Source: Xanthobacteraceae bacterium
GTDB lineage: Bacteria; Pseudomonadota; Alphaproteobacteria; Rhizobiales; Xanthobacteraceae
DNA length: 64,000 nucleotides
Reading direction: 5' to 3'
NCBI GenBank assembly: GCA_024508855.1
Contig: JANINJ010000089.1
Location: 1 to 64,000, forward strand
In this document: piece by piece, positions 1 to 10,434 of the stretch
Layout of the letters: every line of letters starts with the position of its first letter
How positions within the stretch are numbered: the first letter of the stretch is position 1
Program-made: the position numbers and the translations under genes
The notes under the pieces: generated by a model
What the model saw: the letters and a program-made list of their open reading frames with translations, nothing else
Told to the model about the DNA's origin: nothing
The model's database searches: none

Positions 1-245
1 TGATCGACGAGGCGATGACGCCGGACAGTTCGCGCTTCTGGGCCGTCGATGCCTACAAGCCCGGCCAGCCGCAGCCGAGTTTCGACAAGCAGCCCCTGCG
101 CGATCATCTCGACACCGAGCGCCGCGCCGGCCGCTGGAACGGCGAAGCCCCGCCGCCGCCTTTACCTCGTGAGGTCATCGACGCTACCAGCAAACGCTAT
201 CTCGATGCCTATCGGCGATTGACGGGGAGCGAGTTGACGATCTGA
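1..245 (+). CDS. purC: SAICAR synthase PurC, C-terminal end (truncated by window)
   Basis: Only the last 80 or so codons are present, open from the window edge (frame begins at base 3) to TGA at 243-245. The segment TPDSSRFW, the later SFDKQPLRD and the closing [10 protein letters not shown]...[10 protein letters not shown] pattern are the typical C-terminal signature of phosphoribosylaminoimidazole-succinocarboxamide synthase. This enzyme condenses CAIR with aspartate, using ATP, in purine biosynthesis in the cytoplasm. The catalytic N-terminal part lies outside the window. A crotonase-family gene follows after 39 bases. Confidence 0.9.
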   Translation, partial: IDEAMTPDSSRFWAVDAYKPGQPQPSFDKQPLRDHLDTERRAGRWNGEAPPPPLPREVIDATSKRYLDAYRRLTGSELTI

Positions 246-284
246 TCGTTTCGCTCTCGCGCAGAAAACAACAGGGAGAAACCA

Positions 285-1082
285 ATGACCGACAGCGACA
301 CCGTTCTCGTCGAGCGCGACGGCCCGATCACCATCGTGTCGATCAATCGCCCGGAACGGCGCAACGCCGTCGATGGCCTCACCGCGCGCAAACTCTACGA
401 CACGTTCCGCGCCTTCGATGCCGACGACAGCGCGTCGGTTGCGGTATTCACCGGCGTCGGCGGCCATTTCTGCGCCGGTGCGGACCTGAAGGCAGTGGCG
501 GCGGGCGATGTGAACAAGAAGCGCGAAATCGGCGGCCACGATTCCATCGCGCCGATGGGACCGAGCCGCCTGCGGTTGTCGAAGCCGGTGATCGGGGCCA
601 TCGAAGGCTTCGCGGTGGCCGGCGGCCTCGAACTCTCGCTGCTGTGCGACATGCGCGTGGCCGGCGAAGGCGCGACCTTCGGCGTATTCTGCCGCCGCTT
701 CGGCGTGCCACTGATCGATCTCGGCACCATCCGTCTGCCGCGGCTGATCGGTCACTCGCGCGCCATGGACCTGATCCTGACCGGACGTCCGGTTTCCGCC
801 GAGGAAGCGCTGAGCATGGGCCTCGCCAACCGCGTGGTGCCGAAGGGCAGCGCGCGCGCCGAAGCCATCGCCATCGCCAAGCAGATTTCGCAGTTTCCGC
901 AGACCTGCATGCGCGCGGATCGCCTGTCGGCGCTGCGGCAGTGGGACATCGCGGACGAAGAGGAAGCGATTGCCAACGAGATGCGCGGCGGACTCGAGGT
1001 CATCGGCTCCGGCGAAACGCTCGCCGGCGCGACCCGCTTCGCCTCCGGCATCGGCCGTCACGGCCAGTTCGGCGGCGAGTGA
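285..1082 (+). CDS. Crotonase/enoyl-CoA hydratase family protein
   Basis: A 265-residue protein with the crotonase fold signature. GHFCAGADLKAV (about residues 57-69) forms part of the oxyanion hole, and EGFAVAGGLELSLLCD (about 102-117) carries the first catalytic glutamate position. The segment where classical enoyl-CoA hydratases have the second glutamate (PExxLG) instead reads FGVPLIDLG. Hydration of 2-enoyl-CoA is therefore not assured, and another crotonase reaction is possible. The ATG at 285 is preceded by AGGGAG at a good distance. The substrate cannot be told from the sequence. A repeat element follows the stop codon. Confidence 0.85.
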   Translation: MTDSDTVLVERDGPITIVSINRPERRNAVDGLTARKLYDTFRAFDADDSASVAVFTGVGGHFCAGADLKAVAAGDVNKKREIGGHDSIAPMGPSRLRLSKPVIGAIEGFAVAGGLELSLLCDMRVAGEGATFGVFCRRFGVPLIDLGTIRLPRLIGHSRAMDLILTGRPVSAEEALSMGLANRVVPKGSARAEAIAIAKQISQFPQTCMRADRLSALRQWDIADEEEAIANEMRGGLEVIGSGETLAGATRFASGIGRHGQFGGE

Positions 1083-1101
1083 AGCCGCTTCCGCAGCGAA
1101 G

Positions 1102-1203
1102 CGTCATCCTGAGGTGCGAGCGGCTTTGGCCGCGAGCCTCGACGGATCGACCATTCACCCTTTGAGGGCCGCGCCATGGCGCGGTCGCCTCACAGGGTGA
1201 CGG
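1102..1203. repeat. Mosaic palindromic repeat, family D (GTCATCCTGAGGTGCGAG type), copy 1
   Basis: The left arm GTCATCCTGAGGTGCGAG is followed by two internal hairpins: GCGGC/GCCGC, and the perfect CCGCGCC-AT-GGCGCGG at 1169-1184. The right end, CAGGGTGACGG, is degenerate. The same left arm recurs at 34453 and, as a lone half, at 38866-38882. It lies between the convergent crotonase and lipoprotein genes. It has the form of an intergenic REP/BOX-like element with no coding content. Confidence 0.7.
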
Positions 1204-1220
1204 AGCGATGAAAGTCAGGC

Positions 1221-1700
1221 TTACCGCAGTACGCGATACTTCTTGTGGGTCAGGCAGGTATTGACCACCAGCGCGTAATCCGCCGTCGCCTGATCGGCAT
1301 TGACGGCGCCCGCTTCGGCCGATGCCGCGCCAACATCCTGCGCCGCGCTGGTGGCGTGATACAGTGTATGCGCCTGGCGGAAACTGGAAACCGGGATGAA
1401 GCTCGCTAGCGTCGCGCCGACCGCAACTGCGGTGCCCGCCGCCTGCTGCTGCTTCGCCGCGCGCGCAGCCGCTTCCTGCGGAGCGGCCTGCTGGCGGCAT
1501 TCGGCGAGATCCCGGGCATATTTCGCCGGCTTGACGCGATGCATGTCGACCAGCGGTTCGTAGATCGGCGGCAGCGCCTGCGGATCACCGCTCGCGGTGG
1601 CCGTTGCGGGGACCGACGCGTCCGCGACGGGCGATCCGGTCTGGGTGGTGTTGCAGCCGGCAAGCATCAGGCCGAGTCCGGCCAGGACAAGCAGTCTCAT
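1221..1700 (-). CDS. Small putative lipoprotein, function unknown
   Basis: A 159-residue protein beginning MRLLVLAGLGLMLAGC. This is a hydrophobic signal peptide ending in a lipobox (LAGC), so it should be lipidated on Cys16 and anchored to a membrane after export. The rest is Ala/Gln-rich, with a middle segment EAAARAAKQQQAAG and a second cysteine near the C terminus (VVNTCLTHKKY). I recognise no enzymatic domain. The ATG at 1698-1700 was preferred over a TTG five codons upstream because GGGGGG sits just in front of it. It is a single gene facing the crotonase gene. Confidence 0.7.
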   Translation of the reverse strand: MRLLVLAGLGLMLAGCNTTQTGSPVADASVPATATASGDPQALPPIYEPLVDMHRVKPAKYARDLAECRQQAAPQEAAARAAKQQQAAGTAVAVGATLASFIPVSSFRQAHTLYHATSAAQDVGAASAEAGAVNADQATADYALVVNTCLTHKKYRVLR

Positions 1701-2025
1701 AATATAACCCCCCAAAGGCGTTTTCGGGCGAAGCGGTAACCGGTTCGCGCAACAAAACGCGTCAATTCAAAAAGTTAGAACTTCGCTTCCGGTTCAACCG
1801 GAAGCCAAAAAGCTCCAAGTACGCAACCACTTGCGCAATCGGCGGAATAAACATGAGTTCCGCCGTTTCCGCAAGCACAGGCGCGTCACTGCCGGCCCCG
1901 TATTCACAGACGGCGCTCACGTAAAACTGCACTGCGGCAAATCTATCACTTTGGCATTACTTGCCGGACGCACGCCGGCGGAGGAAACTCTTGGCGCGAT
2001 AAGAAAATCCACAGGGAGATGAGAC
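1701..2025. other. Divergent intergenic region with two hairpins
   Basis: This 325-base stretch holds the 5' regions of the lipoprotein (minus) and serine hydrolase (plus) genes. It contains the perfect inverted repeat CTTCCGGT-TCA-ACCGGAAG (1786-1804) and GGCGGAA-N10-TTCCGCC (1841-1864). Neither is followed by a T-tract, so neither looks like a terminator. They may be operators or mRNA leader structures. I see no gene here. Confidence 0.5.
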
Positions 2026-3213
2026 ATGCAGAGCAAGGCTCAGATCGACCAGGCATTGCGACAGAAAAGCGATGCCAAGGAGATTCCCGGCGTCGTCGCC
2101 ATCGCCGCCACCGGCAAGGATATCGTCTATCAAGGCGCGTTCGGCAAACGCGATCTCGGAACGGGCGTGGACATGACGCTCGACAGCGTGTTCTGGATCG
2201 CATCGATGACCAAGGCCATCACCTCCGCCGCGGCCATGCAGCTCGTCGAGCAAGGCAAGCTGTCGTTGAACGATCCGATCGGCAAGGTGCTGCCCGATCT
2301 CGCCGCGCCGCAGATCCTCGAAGGCTTCGATGCCGACGGCGCTCCGAAACTGCGCGCATCGACCAAGCCGATCACGCTGCGTCACCTCATGACCCACACC
2401 GCCGGCTTCTGCTACGACATGTGGAACGGCGACATGGTGAAGTATCTGGAGAAGACCGGCACGCCGGGCGTCACCTCGTGTCAGAACGCCGCGCTGAAAA
2501 CCCCGATCATGACCGAACCCGGCACGCGCTGGGAATATGGCACCAATATCGACTTCGTCGGCAAGGCCGTGGAAGCTGTCAGCGGCAAGAAACTCGGCGA
2601 CTATCTGCGCGACCACATGTTCAAGCCGCTCGGCATGGACGACACCGCCTTCAAGATTACCGATGCGATGCGCAAGCGGCTGGTCGGCGTGCATGCGCGC
2701 GGGCCGGACGGCTCGCTGCAGCCGATGCCGTTCGAACTGGAACAGAATCCGGAATTCGAAATGGGCGGCGGCGGCCTCTACGGCACCGCCGGCGACTACA
2801 TCAAATTCACCCAGATGATCCTCAACAAGGGCCGCGGCAACGGCAATCAGGTGTTGAAACCTGAGACCGTCGCGATGATGGGGCAGAACCACATCGGCGA
2901 CATCAACATGGGCAAGATGACGGCGCATGTGGCCTTCGCCACCAACGACGTCGATCTCTATCCCGGCATGGACAAGAAGTGGGGCCTGAGTTTCATGATC
3001 AACACGGCGAAAACGCCGGAAGGCCGCAGCCCCGGCAGCCTCGCCTGGGCCGGACTCGCCAACACCTATTACTGGATCGACCCGGCACGCGACATCGCCG
3101 GCGTGATCCTGATGCAGGTGCTGCCGTTCGCCGATCCGCAATGCCTCTCGGCCTTCGCGGCTTTCGAGAGCGGCGTCTATGCCGGGCTCGACGCCGGCCA
3201 GCGCGCCGCCTGA
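2026..3213 (+). CDS. Beta-lactamase-fold serine hydrolase (class C/EstB esterase family)
   Basis: A 395-residue protein of the beta-lactamase/penicillin-binding-protein transpeptidase-like superfamily. The nucleophile motif SMTK is at residues 60-63 and the tyrosine motif YGTN at about 171-174. A GLSF and GSLAWAG segment towards the C terminus occupies the place of the third (KTG-like) motif. There is no signal peptide, so it is probably a cytoplasmic esterase or carboxylesterase rather than a secreted beta-lactamase. The ATG at 2026 follows AGGGAG. A strong terminator-like hairpin lies right after it. The substrate is unknown. Confidence 0.85.
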   Translation: MQSKAQIDQALRQKSDAKEIPGVVAIAATGKDIVYQGAFGKRDLGTGVDMTLDSVFWIASMTKAITSAAAMQLVEQGKLSLNDPIGKVLPDLAAPQILEGFDADGAPKLRASTKPITLRHLMTHTAGFCYDMWNGDMVKYLEKTGTPGVTSCQNAALKTPIMTEPGTRWEYGTNIDFVGKAVEAVSGKKLGDYLRDHMFKPLGMDDTAFKITDAMRKRLVGVHARGPDGSLQPMPFELEQNPEFEMGGGGLYGTAGDYIKFTQMILNKGRGNGNQVLKPETVAMMGQNHIGDINMGKMTAHVAFATNDVDLYPGMDKKWGLSFMINTAKTPEGRSPGSLAWAGLANTYYWIDPARDIAGVILMQVLPFADPQCLSAFAAFESGVYAGLDAGQRAA

Positions 3214-3225
3214 CCACGACCATTG

Positions 3226-3268
3226 CCCGGCGGTTTCATCGCGAAGCCGCCGGGTGTTTCTCTTTCTT
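3226..3268 (+). terminator. Intrinsic terminator-like hairpin after the serine hydrolase
   Basis: The stem CCCGGCGGTTTC / GAAGCCGCCGGG (12 pairs, one mismatch) is followed by a T-rich run (TGTTTCTCTTTCTTCC). It lies 12 bases after the serine hydrolase stop and before the ribosome-binding site of the acyl-CoA synthetase. It probably separates the two transcripts. Confidence 0.75.
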
Positions 3269-3300
3269 CCTTTTTGAAGCTGCGACAAGGAGACGCCGAG

Positions 3301-4995
<1,695 letters not shown>

Positions 4996-5072
4996 CGTCA
5001 ATCAGCGTCTTACCGCCGTCTTGAGTGTCTGGTTGAAAATTCAATTTATAGCTGAACTTACAATACGAAAAT

Positions 5073-5199
5073 CGTCGTCCCCGCGCAGGCGGGGACCCAT
5101 ACGCCGCAACAGGAATGATGGATAAAAACGCCTGTTGCCTGTTCTTGCTCAAGCAATGAAGGCAAGGGGTTATGGGTCCCCGCCTGCGCGGGGACGACG
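5073..5199. repeat. Palindromic repeat, family A (CGTCGTCCCCGCG type), copy 1
   Basis: Two perfect 29-base inverted arms lie at 5073-5101 and 5171-5199. Each is itself partly palindromic (CCCCGC...GCGGGG). They flank about 69 bases, including AACAGG...CCTGTT. The element fills much of the 278-base gap between the convergent acyl-CoA synthetase and adenosine kinase genes. A diverged second copy is at 21423-21556. It carries no open frame and looks like a non-autonomous REP/MITE-like element. Confidence 0.8.
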
Positions 5200-5273
5200 C
5201 CGAGGATGTTCGGGCGCTTTGCGATGATCGGAAGGCCGATAGCTTTAGAAAAGCTGTAGACGGCGAACGCCTA

Positions 5274-6275
5274 TCACACCGGCAATCCGCGATCCTGCGC
5301 CAGTTGCTTCAGCGACACCTGCGGCCGGGCGCCGACATGCTGGATCACTTCCGCGGCCGCGAGCGCGCCGAGCCGGCCCGCGTCGGTATGGCTCGCGCCG
5401 CGCACCAGCCCGAACAGGAAACCGGCGGCGAACAGATCGCCCGCGCCGGTGGTGTCCACCAGCTCCTTGATCGGAGACGCGGGCACCGGCGTGACGCCGT
5501 CCTTCGTTGCCACGATGCAGCCCTTCTCGCTACGCGTCACCACGCCGAAGCCGATGTCCTTGCGCAGCGCACCGAGCGCCGTGTCGAAATCCGCGGTTTG
5601 ATACAATGAATGCAGTTCGCTCTCGTTGGCGAACACGATGTCGACCGTGCCCTTGCGCATCAGGTCGAGGAACTCGTCGCGATAGCGATCGACGCAGAAC
5701 GAATCCGACAAGGTCAGCGCCACCTTGCGGCCGGCGCCATGCGCGATCTCCGACGCCTTGAGGAAGGCCTGCTTGGCGCTGGCCGGGTCCCACAGATAGC
5801 CTTCGAGATAGACGATGCCGGCTGCCGCGATCTGCTCCGCATCGATATCGGCGGGCGTCAGGTCCTGCGCGGCGCCGAGATAGGTGTTCATGGTGCGCTC
5901 GCCATCCGGCGTCACCAGAATGTAGGAGCAGCCGGTGGCGGGGCCGTCGCTGGCCGGCGGCGTATCGAACGCCACCTGCGCGGCGCGGATATCGTGCGTA
6001 TAGAGACGGCCGATCTCGTCGTTCTTGACCTTGCCCACATAGGCGGCGCGCGCGCCGAACCCGGCGACGCCGACGATGGTGTTGGCCGCGGAGCCGCCCG
6101 ACATGGTGGTCGCCGGCCCCATCGCATCGTAAATCGACGCCGCGCGAGCCTCGTCGATCAGCGCCATCGATCCCTTGGTCATCTGCTGCTGCGCCAGGAA
6201 CGCCTCGTCGGTCTTCACCAGCACGTCGAAGATCGCATTGCCGATCCCAAGAACGTCGTATTTCGTGGAGCTCAT
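5274..6275 (-). CDS. Adenosine kinase (PfkB/ribokinase family)
   Basis: A 333-residue PfkB-family sugar kinase. The N-terminal glycine motif reads MSGGSAANTIVGVAGFGA (about 60-77). The second PfkB signature DTTGAGDLFAAGFL (about 287-300) holds the catalytic aspartate and anion hole. Proteobacterial proteins of this type are annotated as adenosine kinase, phosphorylating adenosine to AMP in purine salvage. Substrate identity here is by family resemblance only. The start is ATG at 6273-6275; a TTG two codons upstream is less likely. It is divergent from murJ. Confidence 0.85.
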   Translation of the reverse strand: MSSTKYDVLGIGNAIFDVLVKTDEAFLAQQQMTKGSMALIDEARAASIYDAMGPATTMSGGSAANTIVGVAGFGARAAYVGKVKNDEIGRLYTHDIRAAQVAFDTPPASDGPATGCSYILVTPDGERTMNTYLGAAQDLTPADIDAEQIAAAGIVYLEGYLWDPASAKQAFLKASEIAHGAGRKVALTLSDSFCVDRYRDEFLDLMRKGTVDIVFANESELHSLYQTADFDTALGALRKDIGFGVVTRSEKGCIVATKDGVTPVPASPIKELVDTTGAGDLFAAGFLFGLVRGASHTDAGRLGALAAAEVIQHVGARPQVSLKQLAQDRGLPV

Positions 6276-6409
6276 CGTCAAAAATCCCGTTGCGGCAATT
6301 GCGGTTGCGCGGAAAATCCGATCAAAGTCGGAGTTATGGTGGCCTGCGGCCTATCACGTTCCACCGCGCACCAGCAAGCGCCCAACCAGATGACCGAACG
6401 CCCGGCCCG

Positions 6410-7957
6410 ATGATCCGCCACATCTTCACCGTTTCGACCGGAACGCTGGCATCGCGGCTACTCGGATTCCTGCGCGATGCGATGGTGGCGGCCCTGCTCG
6501 GCGCAGGGCCGATCGCCGATGCGCTGCTGGTCGCGTTCCAACTGGTCAACGTGGTGCGGCGGTTGCTCTCCGAAGGTGCGCTCAACGCGGCGCTGGTTCC
6601 TGCCTATTGGCGCGTGCGCGACAGCGAGGGCGACGCTGCGGCCGCGGCCTTCGCCGGGCGCGTGCTCGGCACCATCAGCCTCGCGCTGTTCGTCGTCGCG
6701 GCGGTCGTCGCGCTCGCGATGCCGCTGGTGATCGCACTGCTGGCGCCGGGATTTGTCGGCACGCCGACTTTGCAACTCGCGGTCGACGATGCGCGGCTGA
6801 TGCTGCCTTATCTCGCCTTCGCCGGACCGGTGACGGTGATGATGGGACTCCTGAACGCGCAGCATCGCTTCGTGCTCACCGCGTTCTCGCCGCTGCTGTT
6901 CAACCTCGCGCTGATCGCGACCGCGCTCGCGCTATTGGTGTGGCGACAGGACGCGGCACATTCGGCAATGGTGATCGCCGCCGCCGTCGGCATCGCCGGA
7001 CTGTTGCAACTGCTCGTTCTCGCGACGCGCGGCGGCGGCCTCGCGACGCCGCTGCGCGTGAGTTTCGACGCCGAAATGCGCGGCTTCATCGGCAAGGCGA
7101 TCCCCGGCATGATCGCCAATTCGGGACCTCAGCTTCTCGTCGTTGCCGGCGCGGTGATCGCATCGGCCTCACCGGCGGCGGTGTCGTGGCTCTATTTCGC
7201 CAATCGCCTGATCGAACTGCCGCTCGGCATCGTCGGTGTCGCGATGGGGACGGTACTGGTGCCGGAACTGACGCGCGCGACGCGCAGCGACGACGCCGTG
7301 TCGTTCACGCAAACCGCATCGCGCGGCATCGAACTCGCGGTCGGCCTCGCACTGCCGGCGATGCTCGGCCTGATGATCCTGAGCCAACCGATCGTGCGGG
7401 CGCTGTTCGAGCACGGCGCTTTCACGGCGGACGATGCGCACGCGACGGCGCTGGCGCTGAGTTGCCTCGCGCTCGGCCTGCCCGCGCACGTGCTGGTGAA
7501 GGCGCTGGCGCCGGCGTTCTTTTCGCGCGGCGATACGGGCACGCCCTGCCGCGCCGTCGTGATCAGCATCGTCGTGACGGTCGTGCTGGCGCTGCTGCTC
7601 GGCCACTGGTTCGGCGCCAGCGGCGTTGCCATCGCCATTGCGCTCGGCGCCTGGAGCAATGCCATGAGCCTGATCCGCCGCGCCGCTTCTTCCTTCGGTG
7701 CACATATCGACGCGACGGCGCGGCGGCGCCTGCCGCGCATCGTGGCAGCGGCCTTGGTGATGGGTGGCGCGCTGTGGCTCTGCGCAGCATTCGCGCTGCC
7801 GGCGATATCCGGCGCGCACGGCATGGTGCGGATCGTGACGCTCGGCCTGCTGATTGCCGGCGGCGTCGTGGCTTACGGCTTGCTGCTGCGGCTGTTCGGC
7901 GTCGTCACCTGGACAGAAGCTCTGCGCGCCTGGCGGTCTGCGCCGCCACGCGATTAG
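6410..7957 (+). CDS. murJ: Lipid II flippase MurJ
   Basis: A 515-residue polytopic membrane protein of the MviN/MurJ (MOP exporter) family, matching the usual 510-530 residues. It begins MIRHIFTVSTGTLASRLLGFLRD, the typical TM1 with the conserved SRxLGFxRD, and contains NRLIELPLGIVGVAMGTVLVPEL, the conserved central motif. It moves the lipid-linked peptidoglycan precursor across the inner membrane. The ATG at 6410 gives the family-typical N terminus; the frame is open further upstream but lacks homologous sequence. It is followed by trpS after 103 bases. Confidence 0.92.
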   Translation: MIRHIFTVSTGTLASRLLGFLRDAMVAALLGAGPIADALLVAFQLVNVVRRLLSEGALNAALVPAYWRVRDSEGDAAAAAFAGRVLGTISLALFVVAAVVALAMPLVIALLAPGFVGTPTLQLAVDDARLMLPYLAFAGPVTVMMGLLNAQHRFVLTAFSPLLFNLALIATALALLVWRQDAAHSAMVIAAAVGIAGLLQLLVLATRGGGLATPLRVSFDAEMRGFIGKAIPGMIANSGPQLLVVAGAVIASASPAAVSWLYFANRLIELPLGIVGVAMGTVLVPELTRATRSDDAVSFTQTASRGIELAVGLALPAMLGLMILSQPIVRALFEHGAFTADDAHATALALSCLALGLPAHVLVKALAPAFFSRGDTGTPCRAVVISIVVTVVLALLLGHWFGASGVAIAIALGAWSNAMSLIRRAASSFGAHIDATARRRLPRIVAAALVMGGALWLCAAFALPAISGAHGMVRIVTLGLLIAGGVVAYGLLLRLFGVVTWTEALRAWRSAPPRD

Positions 7958-8060
7958 CAGCCATCCGCACGGAGGCTTGCGCCCATAAGCCCCCCATGGC
8001 AATGGACTGCGGCATGGCGGCCGGCCGAGCGGCGGCGCCGAACCTTCAGGAACACAGGCG

Positions 8061-9104
8061 ATGACGACACGGGTTTTCTCAGGCGTGCAGCCGACCGGTA
8101 ATCTGCATCTCGGCAATTACCTCGGCGCGATCGTCAATTTCGTCAAATTGCAGGCAACCCATGAATGCATCTATTGCGTCGTGGACCTGCACGCCATCAC
8201 GGTGCCGATGTCGGTGTGGGGCGGTCCGGACGAGCTTCGCCGCAACACCCGCGAAGTCACCGCGGCGTTCATTGCGGCCGGCATCGACCCGAAGAAACAG
8301 ATCATCTTCAACCAGAGCCAGGTCGCGGGCCATGCGGAACTGACCTGGGTGTTCAATTGCGTTGCCCGGCTCGGCTGGTTGAACCGCATGACCCAGTTCA
8401 AGGAGAAGGCCGGCAAGGACCGCGAGAACGCATCGATCGGCCTGTACGATTATCCGGTGCTGATGGCGTCCGACATCCTGCTCTATCGCGCGACGCATGT
8501 TCCGGTCGGCGAGGACCAGAAGCAGCATCTCGAACTGGCGCGCGACATCGCGCAGAAGTTCAACAACGACTTCTCGGAGTCCATCGCGTCCACCGGCCAG
8601 AACGAAAAGTATTTTCCGCTGCCGGAGCCGGTCATCACCGGCCCTGCGACGCGCGTGATGAGTCTGCGCGACGGCACCAAGAAGATGTCGAAGTCGGATC
8701 CGTCGGATTATTCGCGCATCAATCTCACCGACGATGCCGACGCCATCGCGCAAAAAATCCGCAAGGCCAAGACCGATCCAGAGCCGTTGCCGAGCGAAGA
8801 GAAAGGTCTCGAAGCGCGGCCGGAAGCGGACAATCTCGTCGGCATCTATGCGGCGTTGTCGGGCAAGCCGAAGGCGGACGTGCTCGGCGAATTCGGCGGC
8901 GCGCAGTTCTCCGGATTTAAATCGAATCTGGTCGATCTCGCGGTGAATAAACTCTCGCCGATCGCCGCCGAGATGAAGCGGCTCACGCAGGATCAGGCCT
9001 ATGTCGATCAGGTGCTGATCGACGGGGCCGAGCGCGCCAACGTCATCGCGACGGAAACCATCAACGCGGTGAAAGACATCGTCGGCTTCATTCGCAAGCG
9101 GTAA
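8061..9104 (+). CDS. trpS: Tryptophanyl-tRNA synthetase
   Basis: A 347-residue class I aminoacyl-tRNA synthetase. It starts [24 protein letters not shown], where the HIGH-like motif is HLGN, and has KMSKSDPSD as the KMSKS loop. It charges tRNA-Trp with tryptophan in the cytoplasm. The length fits bacterial TrpRS. The ATG at 8061 follows an AGGAACA-type ribosome-binding site. The murJ-trpS-usp order is co-directional. No leader peptide or T-box was seen in the 103 bases upstream. Confidence 0.95.
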   Translation: MTTRVFSGVQPTGNLHLGNYLGAIVNFVKLQATHECIYCVVDLHAITVPMSVWGGPDELRRNTREVTAAFIAAGIDPKKQIIFNQSQVAGHAELTWVFNCVARLGWLNRMTQFKEKAGKDRENASIGLYDYPVLMASDILLYRATHVPVGEDQKQHLELARDIAQKFNNDFSESIASTGQNEKYFPLPEPVITGPATRVMSLRDGTKKMSKSDPSDYSRINLTDDADAIAQKIRKAKTDPEPLPSEEKGLEARPEADNLVGIYAALSGKPKADVLGEFGGAQFSGFKSNLVDLAVNKLSPIAAEMKRLTQDQAYVDQVLIDGAERANVIATETINAVKDIVGFIRKR

Positions 9105-9248
9105 TTTCTCCAACCGACAACTGACTCCTGCGCTTGCCACAATCGGCGCAGTCGCAAAAGTCAACAGCGCAAGCCGCTTGTCCGGAATGCGTGGGCCGTG
9201 GCAGCATGGCGAGTGTCGCCGTGGGCGCGGCGATCATTCGGGGCATGC

Positions 9249-9743
9249 ATGAGCACACAACGACGAAGTTACGAGCAGGGCCACAAACCGAAATGCCTGG
9301 TCATCGTTGACGACACTGCGGAGTGGGATCGCGCGGTGTATTATGCGAGCCGCTGGGCGGTGCGCGTCGGCGGCGGTGTGGTGATGCTGCGCGTCATCGA
9401 GACTGAAGACCGCAACCAGCAATGGCTCGGCGTCGCCGACATCATGAAGGCGGAGGCCGACGAGATCGCCAACGCCGCGCTCGATCGCGCATCCGGCCGC
9501 GCCAACGGCGTGGCGGCGATCACGCCGGAACGCGTGATCCGCGAGGGCGACCCCAGCGAACAGATTCTCGACGTCATCGACAAGGATGTCGATATCTCGA
9601 TGCTGGTGCTCGCCGCCAGCGCCGGCCCCGAGGGACCGGGGCCGATCATCACTGCGCTGGCAAAGACCGTCGGCACCTTCCCGATTCCGATCACCATCGT
9701 TCCTGGCAACCTGACCGACAAGGATATCGACGGCCTGTCGTAA
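9249..9743 (+). CDS. Universal stress protein (UspA family)
   Basis: A 164-residue single-domain Usp-like protein. It opens with a beta strand CLVIVDDTAEWDRAVYYASRWA and contains the later DISMLVLAAS strand. The usual nucleotide-binding G-2x-G-9x-G(S/T) element is degenerate (SAGPEGPGPIITALAKT), so ATP binding is uncertain. The start is ATG at 9249; an in-frame start at 9198 would add 17 residues unlike the family. It ends 12 bases from the end of the convergent FMN reductase gene. Confidence 0.8.
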   Translation: MSTQRRSYEQGHKPKCLVIVDDTAEWDRAVYYASRWAVRVGGGVVMLRVIETEDRNQQWLGVADIMKAEADEIANAALDRASGRANGVAAITPERVIREGDPSEQILDVIDKDVDISMLVLAASAGPEGPGPIITALAKTVGTFPIPITIVPGNLTDKDIDGLS

Positions 9744-9755
9744 CGCGCGTGGCGA

Positions 9756-10325
9756 TCACGCGGCGCGCAATGCCTGCAACGCGCCGGTCCACTTGGCCAG
9801 TTCGTCGAGCATGGTGTTCGCACCGGTCGCGATCAGGTCGTTGGGCTTGAACGCGCCGTTCTCGTCGATCAGTTGCGGAAAATTCGGAATGCCGACGCCT
9901 TCGGGGATCGGAACGATCTTCAGGGTCGCGAGCGTCTGCTTGAGCGCCTGTGCCGCGCGCAATCCGCCGGACACGCCGCCATAGCTGACGACACCGCCGG
10001 GCTTGTAGTTCCATTCCTTGTAGACATAGGTCAGCGCGTTGAGCAGCGACGACGGCGGGCCGAAATTGTATTCCGGCGTAACGAACACGTAGGCGTCGGC
10101 CGCGGCGACGCTGGCCGCCCATGCCTTGGTGTGCGCGTGTTCGTATTGCTGCATCATCGGATGCTTCGGCTCGTCGTAGACCGGCAGCTTGAAGTCGGCC
10201 AGGTCGACCAGCACGGGCTCGAACTTGCCGTGTTCCCTGGCTTTCGCCTCGAACCAGCGGGCGATGACAGGGCCGACGCGGCCCGGGCGGGTGCTGCCGA
10301 CGATAATGTGGAGTTTGGAGATCAT
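9756..10325 (-). CDS. NADPH-dependent FMN reductase/flavoprotein
   Basis: A 189-residue flavodoxin-like fold protein. The FMN phosphate loop is IIVGSTRPGRVGP (about 6-18), and TPEYNFGPPSSLLNALTYVYKEW (about 81-103) is the second FMN-binding loop typical of NADPH:FMN/quinone/azo reductases. The start ATG at 10323-10325 has AGGAAAG upstream. It is divergent from an HxlR-family regulator, with a perfect palindrome in between. HxlR regulators often control neighbouring oxidoreductases responding to quinones or electrophiles, so a redox-detoxification role is a reasonable inference. Confidence 0.88.
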   Translation of the reverse strand: MISKLHIIVGSTRPGRVGPVIARWFEAKAREHGKFEPVLVDLADFKLPVYDEPKHPMMQQYEHAHTKAWAASVAAADAYVFVTPEYNFGPPSSLLNALTYVYKEWNYKPGGVVSYGGVSGGLRAAQALKQTLATLKIVPIPEGVGIPNFPQLIDENGAFKPNDLIATGANTMLDELAKWTGALQALRAA

Positions 10326-10371
10326 TTGGCACTTTCCTGAGATGGCTTGTGCTCTTTTCGCGCAAGCATTA

Positions 10372-10386
10372 GTATCAATGTGATAC
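10372..10386. promoter_or_regulatory. Candidate HxlR operator, GTATCA-ATG-TGATAC
   Basis: A perfect 6-3-6 inverted repeat sits in the 109-base divergent region between the FMN reductase (start 10325) and the HxlR gene (start 10435). A related half pattern, GTATGTGAC, follows at 10396-10404. The position, about 47 bases from the reductase start, suits a repressor site over its promoter. That the neighbouring HxlR protein binds it is inference. Confidence 0.6.
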
Positions 10387-10434
10387 CAAGTCTCAGTATG
10401 TGACTGGATCGAAACCCCACAAGGAGGCACATCG

